From NCBI GenBank assembly GCA_945906015.1, contig CAMDQV010000002.1, positions 1-30,772 of the forward strand: a stretch of DNA of 30,772 nt, written 5' to 3'. Of this stretch, positions 15,454-24,086 are shown piece by piece. A model generated the notes under the pieces. It did no database searches. It worked only from the letters and a program-made list of their open reading frames with translations, and was not told the origin of the DNA. Source of the DNA: Pedobacter schmidteae (GTDB lineage: Bacteria > Bacteroidota > Bacteroidia > Sphingobacteriales > Sphingobacteriaceae). Made by a program: the position numbers and the translations under genes. The first letter of the stretch is position 1. Every line of letters starts with the position of its first letter.

Positions 15454-17964
15454 TTATTTCTTTGGATCTAAAGCTTCCTCAATGCGAGCAAGTACATCTT
15501 CAAGATGTGATTTGATCACCGCACTAGAATATTTTGGTATTGATGACTTAACCTGAGCTGATAATAATTTAAGTTCTTGTCTTGCCATTGGGCGGATATC
15601 AGACTGGGATACATCAATCTGAGGACCAGCAAATGCTGCAAATTGAGGTGGAACCGGAGTTTCATTCTCATTTAACAGGTAAGACATTCTTTCAATATAA
15701 GCTCTCTGTAAATTACGACGGTAGGTATCTACATTAGCACCTGTCTTTAATTCTGACCAGATACCATTTCTAAGATCTGAAAGTAGTTCTTCCATATCAT
15801 ATGCATTAGCACCATTCTTTACAGAATTATCGATGACCCTGCTTAAACGTGAAAAGTCAAGGATTCCATTTAAAACGCCAACTTGTGTTCTTCTCAAACG
15901 ATCAACAATTCCCGCATTATCAAATTTATTTAAAATTTGCTGATCAAGCATCCATATTGGTGTCAGGAAAGCCTGATCATTAATAAATTTAAGTGCGGTT
16001 TTTTGTTTTGCTTTGGAAACATGGGTATAAACCGGGCCCTTTTGCTCATATGTTTTATCGTTTTCATAGATTCCACCAATATTAGAACGTACATGACCCA
16101 TATAACGATTCCATTGTCCTAGAACCTCACCGTAAAGTTCTTTTAGGTTATCGTAAGGCTTACCCTCTTCGTAGGTCCATTTCTCGATATTTGGAAGGAT
16201 ACGCTTTAAGTTAGCAATTCCATATTGAGAGGCCTTTACCGCATCATCGCCCAGATCTTCAGATTGAGCTCTTGGATCAATGGGGTTACCAGTTTGCTGA
16301 CCATAGAAATAAACAGGGTTTCCGGATCTTTCAATAGTCCATTTATTTAAAGTTTTTGCTTCTTCTTCAGGGGTTTGATTATCAAACCAGGTATAACCCC
16401 ATTTGATAGCCCATTTATCATAATCACCAATGCCAGGATATAAAACAACTCCTTCATCACCTGGTTGTGCGATGTAATTGAAGCGGGCATAGTCCATGAT
16501 TGAAGGTGCAGTACCCCCCATTCTTTTTGTGAAAGCAGGTGAACGAAGTGAATCAACAGGGTAGGCAACGCTTGATCCAAAATTATGTGGAAGTCCTAAA
16601 GTATGTCCAACTTCATGGGATGAAACAAAACGTATCAATTGACCCATTACCTCATCTTTAAATTTTGGAGTACGAGCATCCGGATTAATTGCAGCAGTTT
16701 GAACAAAGAACCAATTACGAACAAGGTTCATTACATTATGGTACCAACCAATGTCAGATTCCATAATTTCGCCAGAACGCGGATCAGAAATATGTGGTCC
16801 ATATGCATTGGCAATGTTTGATGCAAAATAACGAATCACAGAATAACGAGCATCTTCAGGTGACCAATCGGGGTCATTAGTTGGAGGTTCTAATGCAGTG
16901 ATCGCATTTTTAAATCCAGCGGCTTCAAATGCTACATTCCAATCTTTTACACCTGCAATTAGATATGGTCTCCATTTTACTGGTGTAGCTGGATCTATAT
17001 AGTAGATGATCTGTTTTTTAGGTTCAACTAATTCGCCACGTTTATAAGCTTCAGGATCTTTTGGTTCGAGTTTCCAGCGGTGGATATATCTTGTAACCTG
17101 TGCTTTTTGAGCATCAAGACCATAATCGGTTTGATTTTGTCCGAAAAATCCGACTCTATCATCCGAAAAACGTGCTTTGTAAGGATTTTTAGGTAATAAC
17201 AACATCGAATTATGGATTTCAACGGTCATTGAACCAATTGATTTGTCGCCCGGAGCGTCTGAAGCCCGGAATGTTTTTAAAGAACGCACCTCAATATTGG
17301 TTGGAAAGGATTTGATCGTATCGATATAGGTACGAGATTCATCCATTGTAGAAATTTTATATTGGGTACGAACAGATTGAGGTAAACCAAGCGACTGAAC
17401 ATCTTTTGAAAACAGTTCTGTTACATCGATTACTACCGAAGCGGCATCTTTATTGATCGCTTTGATATCAAAAGCCGATAATACCGCTTCTAAATTCGAG
17501 TTTTTTACGGATTCAAACATGTCTGTTTTTTGTCCAGCAATATTACGGTATGAAGGGATGCGGATAAATACCTGTTTATCGCGTTTTTGCCATTTCCAGA
17601 TCTGTTCATTTAATTCTTCACCTCCATACGTTCCGTCAACAGTTGGCGTTTTTGCATAACGAGTTACCACGAGCATTTCGCGATTAAATAGGGAATCAGG
17701 AATCTCGTAGAAATATTTACCATCCAGACGATGTACTTTGAAAAGTCCCTCATCTGTTTTCGCCTTATCTGTAATTACCTCCTTGTATGGCTTAATACCT
17801 GTTTTAGGTGGAGTAGCCGGTGCGGCCGGTGTAGGAGGTTTGGTGGGCTCTTGTGCTGGAGCATCACTCCTTCTGCGGTCTTGAGCTTGTATGTCATTCA
17901 AGCCCATTGTAATTAAAAGCGCTGCCAATGCAGTAGCCCGTATGTTGCGTAATTTTGTTGTCAT
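15454..17964 (-). CDS. Secreted zinc metalloprotease (DUF5117/DUF5118, metzincin-like)
   Basis: An 836-residue exported protein. The N-terminus has a signal peptide (about 1-27, ending DIQAQ) and then a Pro/Ala/Thr-rich low-complexity linker at about 34-56. The next part (about 57-105, GLFKVHRLDGKYFYEIPDSL) fits DUF5118 and about 110-310 fits DUF5117. The catalytic region has HEVGHTLGLPH with zinc ligands H450, H454 and H460 and catalytic E451, the extended metzincin-type HExxHxxGxxH motif, followed by SIMDYARFNY, a plausible Met-turn. The C-terminal helical part corresponds to the domain called DUF4953 in this family. Substrates are unknown. It appears to be a single-gene unit: a -7 box lies 38 bp upstream and a strong terminator follows. 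Confidence 0.9.
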   Translation of the reverse strand: MTTKLRNIRATALAALLITMGLNDIQAQDRRRSDAPAQEPTKPPTPAAPATPPKTGIKPYKEVITDKAKTDEGLFKVHRLDGKYFYEIPDSLFNREMLVVTRYAKTPTVDGTYGGEELNEQIWKWQKRDKQVFIRIPSYRNIAGQKTDMFESVKNSNLEAVLSAFDIKAINKDAASVVIDVTELFSKDVQSLGLPQSVRTQYKISTMDESRTYIDTIKSFPTNIEVRSLKTFRASDAPGDKSIGSMTVEIHNSMLLLPKNPYKARFSDDRVGFFGQNQTDYGLDAQKAQVTRYIHRWKLEPKDPEAYKRGELVEPKKQIIYYIDPATPVKWRPYLIAGVKDWNVAFEAAGFKNAITALEPPTNDPDWSPEDARYSVIRYFASNIANAYGPHISDPRSGEIMESDIGWYHNVMNLVRNWFFVQTAAINPDARTPKFKDEVMGQLIRFVSSHEVGHTLGLPHNFGSSVAYPVDSLRSPAFTKRMGGTAPSIMDYARFNYIAQPGDEGVVLYPGIGDYDKWAIKWGYTWFDNQTPEEEAKTLNKWTIERSGNPVYFYGQQTGNPIDPRAQSEDLGDDAVKASQYGIANLKRILPNIEKWTYEEGKPYDNLKELYGEVLGQWNRYMGHVRSNIGGIYENDKTYEQKGPVYTHVSKAKQKTALKFINDQAFLTPIWMLDQQILNKFDNAGIVDRLRRTQVGVLNGILDFSRLSRVIDNSVKNGANAYDMEELLSDLRNGIWSELKTGANVDTYRRNLQRAYIERMSYLLNENETPVPPQFAAFAGPQIDVSQSDIRPMARQELKLLSAQVKSSIPKYSSAVIKSHLEDVLARIEEALDPKK

Positions 17965-18001
17965 AGTTAATTTATATAATGGTTTGGTTAATGCTAATTT
18001 A

Positions 18002-18009
18002 CAAATTTA
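18002..18009 (-). promoter_or_regulatory. Candidate -7 box for the metalloprotease gene
   Basis: TAAATTTG on the minus strand matches the Bacteroidota -7 consensus TAnnTTTG and lies 38 bp before the metalloprotease ATG, a sensible leader length. No good TTG is seen at the -33 position. Confidence 0.4.
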
Positions 18010-18205
18010 GAATTTGAACCGGCTTATGTATATTATTTATTGGTTTATCATAATAAAATTACAGAACTATAAAATGTTTTTTACAAATTCTAAATTTAAG
18101 GTTATTTAGAAACCTAAAAAAATAAGCTTCCTGTTTTTTGTGTTTCTTTTGCCATTTTATTTAATCTTATTTCACTGAATTCAAATGCTTAAGTAAATTC
18201 TTTTC

Positions 18206-18213
18206 TATTTTTG
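18206..18213 (+). promoter_or_regulatory. Candidate -7 box for the small lipoprotein gene
   Basis: TATTTTTG matches TAnnTTTG exactly and lies 38 bp before the ATG of the lipoprotein gene at 18252. The -33 region lacks a clear TTTG, so this could be a weak or factor-assisted promoter. Confidence 0.42.
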
Positions 18214-18251
18214 TAGAAATTAATATGTCTATTAATTTAAACTATTAAGCA

Positions 18252-18656
18252 ATGAAAGGTCTGCATTTTTTTTTAATCCTAGGTATGTTTTTTGGTTCCT
18301 GCTCAATTTCTGAACCTACAGTATGTGAAGATATGGTCTGCACCAAGGAATTCAGAACGATAACTGTTCAATTTCTTGATGATTCCGGTAATCCTCTGCT
18401 TGTAAATAATTATAGTGCAGTAAACAAGCGAACTGGCCGTTCAATGAGTCAAACCAGTATTACAAATGGACTGGGAATTTATGTAGTGGCAAGCGACGCT
18501 GACTTAAAAGAACTTTCCGAGAAAGGCGATATTGTATTAGTTTCGGCAAGCAATCCTAAGAACAATTCTAAGGTTTTGGCTGAGTTTGTCATTTCTGGAG
18601 GTCTATGTATGTGCCATGTTAGTAAAATATCGGGTCCTGATACAATAAAGATTTAA
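18252..18656 (+). CDS. Small predicted lipoprotein, function unknown
   Basis: I do not recognise this 134-residue protein. The N-terminus MKGLHFFLILGMFFGSC is a lipoprotein signal with the likely lipidated cysteine C17. The mature part has two cysteines close together (C25, C30, in VCEDMVCTKEF) and another pair near the C-terminus (CMCHV), suggesting disulphides in the periplasm. The core FRTITVQFLDDSGNPL followed by alternating strands resembles an Ig-like or transthyretin-like beta-sandwich, but this is only a shape impression. It is a lone plus-strand gene between minus-strand operons, with an apparent TAnnTTTG box upstream. Real coding is supported by the signal peptide, promoter and absence of any competing frame. 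Confidence 0.78.
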   Translation: MKGLHFFLILGMFFGSCSISEPTVCEDMVCTKEFRTITVQFLDDSGNPLLVNNYSAVNKRTGRSMSQTSITNGLGIYVVASDADLKELSEKGDIVLVSASNPKNNSKVLAEFVISGGLCMCHVSKISGPDTIKI

Positions 18657-18739
18657 CTGTCAAAGAAAGATCTGGGCAATAATTTTTAAATCATTCTAGT
18701 TAGAAACAAACTAAATACTTTGGATACATTTTAAAAATC

Positions 18740-19417
18740 CTAGAGTTTTTCAAAGGGTATATCCATGATTTCGAAGCTTTTCCAGCCATTGAAATCAAAA
18801 TGCCACCATTCATTATTCAGAACCTTGAATCCGTTTTTTTCCATAGCTAAACGTAGCAAATCTCTATTTTGGATAACCGATGGAAGCAGATCTTTGAAAT
18901 CGGCGGCAGCCTCAGGAGCAAAGCTGTCGTATGGTGTGGGCATTTCCAATTCTTTGCCTGTGCGGATATTGATCAAGGTTAAATCGATGGCGCATCCGCG
19001 GTTATGCCTTGATCCGTCTTTTGGGTTGGCAACAAAACTTTTATCGGTAGCAATATCAAAGAATTTAACCGTTACACTGTAGGGTCGGTACCCGTCAAAG
19101 ATTTTCAAGCCCAGGCCCAATTTCTTTAATTCATTCTGAACTTTGCCAAGTGCTTCAACTACGGGGAGCCTTGCAAATGCCTTTGCCTGTTTATAAACCG
19201 CCTGCTTTGCAAAGTTATTTTTACTGGCATAGCGTATATCCAATTTTAAATTGGGTATAAATTTCTTAATTTCAATTAGCTCCTTATTCTTATCAATCAG
19301 TAGAGATGTTTTGTAAGCCTGTAAATCATTTATGATCACTAATCCAAAAGGGTTATTTTGCTGAGCCTGAGTTTTCAGGCAGCCAAAAAAGAGGATTAAT
19401 AAAAGTATTTTCCGCAT
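18740..19417 (-). CDS. D-alanyl-D-alanine dipeptidase, VanX/DdpX family
   Basis: A 225-residue zinc dipeptidase of the M15D group, which splits D-Ala-D-Ala. The N-terminus (MRKILLLILFFGCLKTQAQQ) is an export signal; cleavage after AQA or lipidation at C13 are both conceivable. Zinc ligands H138 and D145 are in SRHNRGCAIDLTL and H206 is in NEWWHFDF, with the catalytic base E203. The substrate-contacting arginine is R111 in FDGYRPYS. No vanH, vanA or vanS-like genes are nearby, so this is more likely periplasmic peptidoglycan-fragment recycling than vancomycin resistance. The start overlaps the stop of the alanine dehydrogenase-like gene by one base (TAATG), linking D-Ala-D-Ala breakdown to an alanine-related enzyme. 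Confidence 0.88.
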   Translation of the reverse strand: MRKILLLILFFGCLKTQAQQNNPFGLVIINDLQAYKTSLLIDKNKELIEIKKFIPNLKLDIRYASKNNFAKQAVYKQAKAFARLPVVEALGKVQNELKKLGLGLKIFDGYRPYSVTVKFFDIATDKSFVANPKDGSRHNRGCAIDLTLINIRTGKELEMPTPYDSFAPEAAADFKDLLPSVIQNRDLLRLAMEKNGFKVLNNEWWHFDFNGWKSFEIMDIPFEKL

Positions 19418-20631
19418 TATCTGTTGGATACGATCAGTAGATCTAAATCTTTCATAGGGATATTAAAACGGTCAGAAAGGTCTTTATTGGTCAGCTTACC
19501 CTGATATAAATAAATTGCATTCCGAATTCCCGGTCTTTCCCAGATCAGGTTCATGATTCCGCCCATTTCACCAATATCAATAAGAATTGGGGTAAATATA
19601 TTAGTTAGGGCATATGTTGCTGTACGAGAAACACGGGAAGCAATATTTGGAACGCAATAATGGATTACATCATGCTTTTTAAAGGTCGGAATTGTATGAT
19701 TAGTGATACTTGAAGTTTCGAAACATCCTCCCTGATCAATGCTTACATCAATAATTATAGAATTGGGCTTCATTTTACTCACCGTTTCTTCCGAAACGAT
19801 ACAAGGACTTCTACCGTGTTCGGCACGGATTGCTCCAATTGCAACATCGCAGCTAAAAAGTGCTTTTTGAAGAACAACTGGCTGAATAACCGAAGTAAAA
19901 ACACGGCTCCCGATATTGTTTTGAAGTCGGCGGAGTTTGTAAATGGAACTGTCAAAAACTTTCACTTCGGCACCCAAAGCAAGTGCTGTTCTTGCTGCGT
20001 ATTCGCCTACAGTTCCTGCACCTAAAATAACTATTTCTGTAGGTGGAACTCCAGTAATTCCTCCCAGCATTAGTCCTTTACCTTCAAAAACATTGCTCAG
20101 ATATTCGGCAGCAATTAATATAGAGGTAGCTCCAACAATTTCGCTCATAGCCCTAACCACCGTCAAAACATTACCTTCATCGCGAAGATATTCAAATGAA
20201 AGGGCTGTGATGTTTTTCATCATCAGGGACTGAAGATACTCCACTTTTATGGTTGACATTTGCAGCGCAGATAACAATACCTGTCCCATCTTCATCATGG
20301 ATACTTCATCCTCTGTTGGTGGAGCTATTTTAATGATCAGGTCGGCTTTATAAACCTCCTTTTTGTCATAAACAATCATTGCACCCTGTTCACTATAATG
20401 ATCATCATTAAAGTTGGCAGCAAGTCCGGCACCCGTCTCAATAACTACTTCATGTCCATTTTGTACAAGTAATCCAACAGATAAAGGGGTGAGCGCAATT
20501 CTGTTTTCCTGAAATGAGGTTTCTTTGGGAATCCCTATATAAAGGCTATTTTTTTTGTTTTTAACCTCTAACATCGCCTCTTGCGGCTGCATCATGGCCT
20601 GTTTTGCAATGTCTGACAATACACTCATCAT
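19417..20631 (-). CDS. ald: Alanine dehydrogenase-like protein with altered active site
   Basis: A 404-residue member of the alanine dehydrogenase/transhydrogenase-alpha family, longer than classical Ald (about 370) through a 28-residue N-terminal extension before YIGIPKET. The nucleotide-binding motif GAGTVGEYAA is at 204-213 and the signature IDVSIDQGGCFE at 294-305. Aligned by eye with M. tuberculosis Ald, substrate residues R15, K75 and D270 are kept as R44, K101 and D299. The catalytic H96 is replaced by Q124 (GQVLLSALQMS instead of GQILFTFLHLA). So the NAD(H) fold is clear but alanine deamination is not certain. It lies between tsaE (75 bp upstream) and the dipeptidase (1-base overlap). 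The gene name follows the usual annotation; activity is unproven. Confidence 0.8.
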   Translation of the reverse strand: MMSVLSDIAKQAMMQPQEAMLEVKNKKNSLYIGIPKETSFQENRIALTPLSVGLLVQNGHEVVIETGAGLAANFNDDHYSEQGAMIVYDKKEVYKADLIIKIAPPTEDEVSMMKMGQVLLSALQMSTIKVEYLQSLMMKNITALSFEYLRDEGNVLTVVRAMSEIVGATSILIAAEYLSNVFEGKGLMLGGITGVPPTEIVILGAGTVGEYAARTALALGAEVKVFDSSIYKLRRLQNNIGSRVFTSVIQPVVLQKALFSCDVAIGAIRAEHGRSPCIVSEETVSKMKPNSIIIDVSIDQGGCFETSSITNHTIPTFKKHDVIHYCVPNIASRVSRTATYALTNIFTPILIDIGEMGGIMNLIWERPGIRNAIYLYQGKLTNKDLSDRFNIPMKDLDLLIVSNR

Positions 20632-20706
20632 GTGGATTTTAATAAGGAGTATGAAGGTACGAAATTTTTAAAAATAGGGGACTCTTAAATTCAGATAAAT
20701 TCCGTT

Positions 20707-21123
20707 TTAAATTTTTTTGACAGAAATTTTCCGAGACCCCTGTTCATCTTCAACTAGTTTGATTTCAATAAAATGTTCAGGCCATAGACCTGGGATCATT
20801 TCTGGCCATTCGATAAAACAGTATTCGCCTGACATCAGGTATTCTTCAAAGCCAATGTCAAATGCTTCTACTTCATTTTTAATTCGAAAGAAGTCAAAAT
20901 GATAAATTTTTCCTTTCGGAAATACGTACTCGTTTACTATTGAGTACGTTGGACTGCTCACATTATCTATCATGCCCATTTGAAGGCATAACGATTTGAT
21001 CAGTGTCGTTTTTCCGGCTCCCATTTCGCCCCGAAGCAAAAATATTTTTTCGTTTTCAGCAAATTTTAGCAATGAGGATGCTGCGATTGGCAGCTTATTT
21101 TCATGATCGATCAGAATTTCCAT
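20707..21123 (-). CDS. tsaE: tRNA threonylcarbamoyladenosine synthesis ATPase TsaE
   Basis: TsaE is the P-loop ATPase that regulates the TsaB-TsaD complex in making t6A37 on ANN-decoding tRNAs. The 138-residue protein has Walker A GEMGAGKTT at 32-40, the family segment SSPTYSIVNEY at 57-67 that includes the switch threonine, YHFDFFRI at about 74-81 and the CFIEWPEMIP segment near 102-111. Length and motif order are standard. It lies 21 bp downstream of porX on the same strand, and the alanine dehydrogenase-like gene follows after 75 bp. tsaB and tsaD are not in the window. Confidence 0.95.
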   Translation of the reverse strand: MEILIDHENKLPIAASSLLKFAENEKIFLLRGEMGAGKTTLIKSLCLQMGMIDNVSSPTYSIVNEYVFPKGKIYHFDFFRIKNEVEAFDIGFEEYLMSGEYCFIEWPEMIPGLWPEHFIEIKLVEDEQGSRKISVKKI

Positions 21124-21144
21124 AGCTCAAAAATAAAAAAAGAA

Positions 21145-22698
21145 TTATTTTGGGCTATAGGTTACAAAAGGAACAATCATTTCTTCCATTGAAATACCAC
21201 CATGTTGGAAGGTTTCATTAAAATAATTAACAAAGTGGTTGTAGTTATTCGGGTACACAAAATAACCATCTTCCTTTGCAAAAATATAACTGGAGCTCAT
21301 TTGAAGTTTTGGTAGCATTGCTTCATGTGGATTTTTAATATGGAATACCTCTTTTGGATTAAAAGTGAGATTTTTACCTTGTTTATACCTCAAATTTGAG
21401 TTGGTGTTCCTGTCGCCGATTACTTTACTTGGATGTTTAACCCGTATCGTTCCATGATCGGTGGTAATGATTAATTTTATATTTTTCTGAGATAGCTTCT
21501 TTAACATATCCAGTAGTGGTGAATGCTCAAACCAGGAAAGGGTTAATGAACGGTAGGCAGCTTCATTATTTGCAAGCTCCCTGATCATGGCCATATCGGT
21601 TCTTGCATGAGACAGCATATCTACAAAATTATAGACAATAACATTCAGGTCATTGCCCATTAAGTTATTCATGTTTTCATTAATATTTTTACCCTGCTCA
21701 AAAGTGAGGATCTTATTGTAAGAGTGCTTGCATCCTTTTCGCATGACCCTTTGTATTTGGTCGGCAAGAAACTTTTCTTCAAACAGATTTTTTCCACCTT
21801 CATCCTCATCATTCTGCCACATATCCGGAAAGCGTCGTTCCATTTCCAGGGGCATTAATCCTGAAAATATAGCATTTCTGGCGTATTGGGTAGCAGTAGG
21901 TAAAATACTATAATAGGTGTCTTCTTCGTCAATTCGGTAATGATCCATTAATAAGGAATTGATCATTTTCCACTGGTCATACTTTAAATTATCTATCAGA
22001 ATAAAAAAAGTTGGTTTGTTGACTTCAATAGCAGGAAAAACCTTTTTGACAAACAATTGGTTTGAAGTTATAGGCCCTGAATCCGGATCTTTTAGCCATT
22101 TTATATAGTTTTTTTCAATGAATTTTGAGAACTGAACATTGGCTTCTGATTTTTGTGCAGTTAATATTTCGTGCATCCCTTCATCTTCCAATTTTTCGAG
22201 TGATAGCTCCCAGTAAACTAATTTTTTATAAAAGTCAACCCAATCCGAAAAGCTAAGATTTTCATTTATGGTCATCCCCAATGTCCTGAAATCCTGACGG
22301 TAGGCCATGGATATTTTCTCACTGATCAGTCGTTTATTATCTATTAATTTCTTTATAGTAAGAAGAATTTGTTTTGGATTAACCGGTTTGATCAGATAAT
22401 CATCAATCTTAAAACCAATAGCATCTTCCATCATGTATTCTTCCTCGTTTTTTGTAATGAGTACGATTGGAATATCCGGGTCAATTGTTTTTATTCTGGC
22501 AAGAGTTTCTAGGCCCGTTAAACCCGGCATATTTTCATCGAGAAATACAAGATCAAAGTTTTCTTTTTTGAAACAATCCAGAGCATCATTCCCGTTAGTA
22601 ACAGTTTTGATCTTGTATCCCTTTTCATTCAAAAAGAGTATATGTGGTTTTAAGAGGTCGATCTCATCGTCTGCCCAAAGTATGGTTGTTTCCTGCAT
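21145..22698 (-). CDS. porX: Response regulator PorX with PglZ (alkaline phosphatase superfamily) domain
   Basis: PorX is the two-component regulator that, with the sensor PorY and an ECF sigma factor, controls the type IX secretion system in Bacteroidota; its effector domain has been shown to act as a metal-dependent oligonucleotide phosphodiesterase. The 517-residue protein has a receiver domain at 1-120 with acidic pocket D10/D11, phospho-acceptor D54 (VFLDENMPG), T82 and K104. A helical linker (about 125-220) leads to the PglZ domain. Its metal and nucleophile motifs are visible: D236 (ILIDNLKYDQW), LPTATQYARNAIFSG at 266-280, D360 and H364 (YNFVDMLSHAR) and D414/H415 (TTDHGTIRV). There is no DNA-binding domain. 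It is first in the porX-tsaE-ald group. It implies the organism has a type IX system, though no other component is here. Confidence 0.94.
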   Translation of the reverse strand: MQETTILWADDEIDLLKPHILFLNEKGYKIKTVTNGNDALDCFKKENFDLVFLDENMPGLTGLETLARIKTIDPDIPIVLITKNEEEYMMEDAIGFKIDDYLIKPVNPKQILLTIKKLIDNKRLISEKISMAYRQDFRTLGMTINENLSFSDWVDFYKKLVYWELSLEKLEDEGMHEILTAQKSEANVQFSKFIEKNYIKWLKDPDSGPITSNQLFVKKVFPAIEVNKPTFFILIDNLKYDQWKMINSLLMDHYRIDEEDTYYSILPTATQYARNAIFSGLMPLEMERRFPDMWQNDEDEGGKNLFEEKFLADQIQRVMRKGCKHSYNKILTFEQGKNINENMNNLMGNDLNVIVYNFVDMLSHARTDMAMIRELANNEAAYRSLTLSWFEHSPLLDMLKKLSQKNIKLIITTDHGTIRVKHPSKVIGDRNTNSNLRYKQGKNLTFNPKEVFHIKNPHEAMLPKLQMSSSYIFAKEDGYFVYPNNYNHFVNYFNETFQHGGISMEEMIVPFVTYSPK

Positions 22699-22792
22699 TT
22701 CACCGTAAATTTAGCAATTATTAGGCCATCGAAATTTTTATACATTCAATTGTCATTAAAAATAACAATTTTTGTGTCTTAAGGTTCGCATC

Positions 22793-24028
22793 TTGAATAA
22801 GAAGAAAATAATAAATGATCCCGTTTACGGTTTCATCACCATCCCATCCGATCTGGTCTATGATCTGATCCAGCACCCCTATGTACAGCGTTTGCGCTAT
22901 ATAAAACAACTGGGAATGACTCATTTGGTTTATCCGGGTGCTTTACATACGCGTTTTCATCATGCATTAGGGGCCATGCATTTGATGGGTCTTGCCCTGG
23001 AAACTATAAAAAGTAAAGGACAGGCAATTTCATATCAGGAAGAAGAGGCGGTAACAATTGCAATCTTACTTCATGATATTGGGCATGGACCATTTTCGCA
23101 TGCCCTGGAGCATACCATTGTAGATGGCGTTTCGCATGAACATATTTCAACGCTCTTGATGGATAATCTAAACCGTGAGTTTGACGGAAAGCTTGGACTA
23201 GCTTTGGAAATATTCAATAATCGTTATCACAAGAAATTTCTCTATCAATTAGTTTCAGGACAATTAGACCTTGACCGAATGGATTATCTTAACCGAGATA
23301 GTTTTTTTACAGGAGTGTCTGAGGGTGTGATAAGCTTTGACCGGATAATAAAAATGTTAGATGTAGTTGATGATCAGCTTGTTGTAGAAGAGAAAGGTAT
23401 TTATTCTATTGAAAAATTTCTAATAGCCCGCAGGCTGATGTACTGGCAGGTCTATCTTCATAAAACCGTTATTGCAGCTGAGCAAATGCTAGTTAAAATA
23501 TTGGAGAGGGCAAAAGAATTGTCGGGTGAGGGAAGAGACTTATTCGCAAGCCCATGCTTTTCGTATTTTTTGAAGAATTCTATAAGCAAAGAAGAATTCA
23601 AAAATGACCCTCGAAATATTGAAAGGTTTACAAAACTAGATGATAACGATATATTTACTTCAATAAAGGTTTGGGTTAACGATGAGGATATTATCCTTTC
23701 AACACTTTGTTCACACTTGATTAGTAGGAATTTGTATCAAGTAGAAATTACGAATGAACCTCCGCTAATCGAAATAATCAATGATCTTGCAGATAAAGTG
23801 ACAGATGAATACGAAATTTCTGATGATGATACTTCTTATTTCGTATTTACTGATACCATAAAGAATAAAGCCTATAGTGTGGGTGATGGAAGTATTAAAA
23901 TTGTGATGAAAGACGGTTCTATTCAGGATATTGCAAAGGCATCAGACAATTCAAATCTGGAATCATTGGCTAGAACAGTACAGAAACATATACTTTGTTA
24001 CCTAAAAGAATTGAAAAATATCAATTAA
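22793..24028 (+). CDS. HD-domain phosphohydrolase (dNTPase/SAMHD1-like, COG1078)
   Basis: A soluble metal-dependent HD hydrolase of 411 residues. The in-frame TTG at 22793 (then AAT AAG AAG, giving MNKKKIINDPVYGFI) is preferred over the TTG at 22772 because that N-terminus fits the family. The first motif RFHHALG gives the His ligand (about residue 57), LLHDIGHGPFSH supplies the HD pair (94-95) and LDLDRMDYLNRDS the distal Asp (about 161). The order H, HD, D matches SAMHD1 and dNTP triphosphohydrolases, but the nucleotide substrate in this bacterial subgroup is not established. It starts 73-95 bp from porX in the divergent direction and lies upstream of lpxD, which has its own promoter. Confidence 0.87.
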   Translation: MNKKKIINDPVYGFITIPSDLVYDLIQHPYVQRLRYIKQLGMTHLVYPGALHTRFHHALGAMHLMGLALETIKSKGQAISYQEEEAVTIAILLHDIGHGPFSHALEHTIVDGVSHEHISTLLMDNLNREFDGKLGLALEIFNNRYHKKFLYQLVSGQLDLDRMDYLNRDSFFTGVSEGVISFDRIIKMLDVVDDQLVVEEKGIYSIEKFLIARRLMYWQVYLHKTVIAAEQMLVKILERAKELSGEGRDLFASPCFSYFLKNSISKEEFKNDPRNIERFTKLDDNDIFTSIKVWVNDEDIILSTLCSHLISRNLYQVEITNEPPLIEIINDLADKVTDEYEISDDDTSYFVFTDTIKNKAYSVGDGSIKIVMKDGSIQDIAKASDNSNLESLARTVQKHILCYLKELKNIN

Positions 24029-24051
24029 TAGACATGCGAATACGTTCAAAA

Positions 24052-24082
24052 TTTGTTCGTTAACTTATAACACATAAATTTG
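24052..24082 (+). promoter_or_regulatory. lpxD operon promoter, probably leaderless
   Basis: TTTG at 24052-24055, 19 bp, then TAAATTTG at 24075-24082 is a full match to the Bacteroidota housekeeping promoter. The lpxD ATG begins only 5 bp after the -7 box, about where transcription would start, so the mRNA is expected to begin at or within a base or two of the start codon. Confidence 0.7.
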
Positions 24083-24086
24083 TGAG

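Noticed and set aside
18740..19417. Vancomycin resistance determinant (vanX)
   Set aside because: The catalytic residues fit a D-Ala-D-Ala dipeptidase, but there is no vanH, vanA-type ligase or VanRS system nearby and the protein carries an export signal, unlike cytoplasmic VanX.
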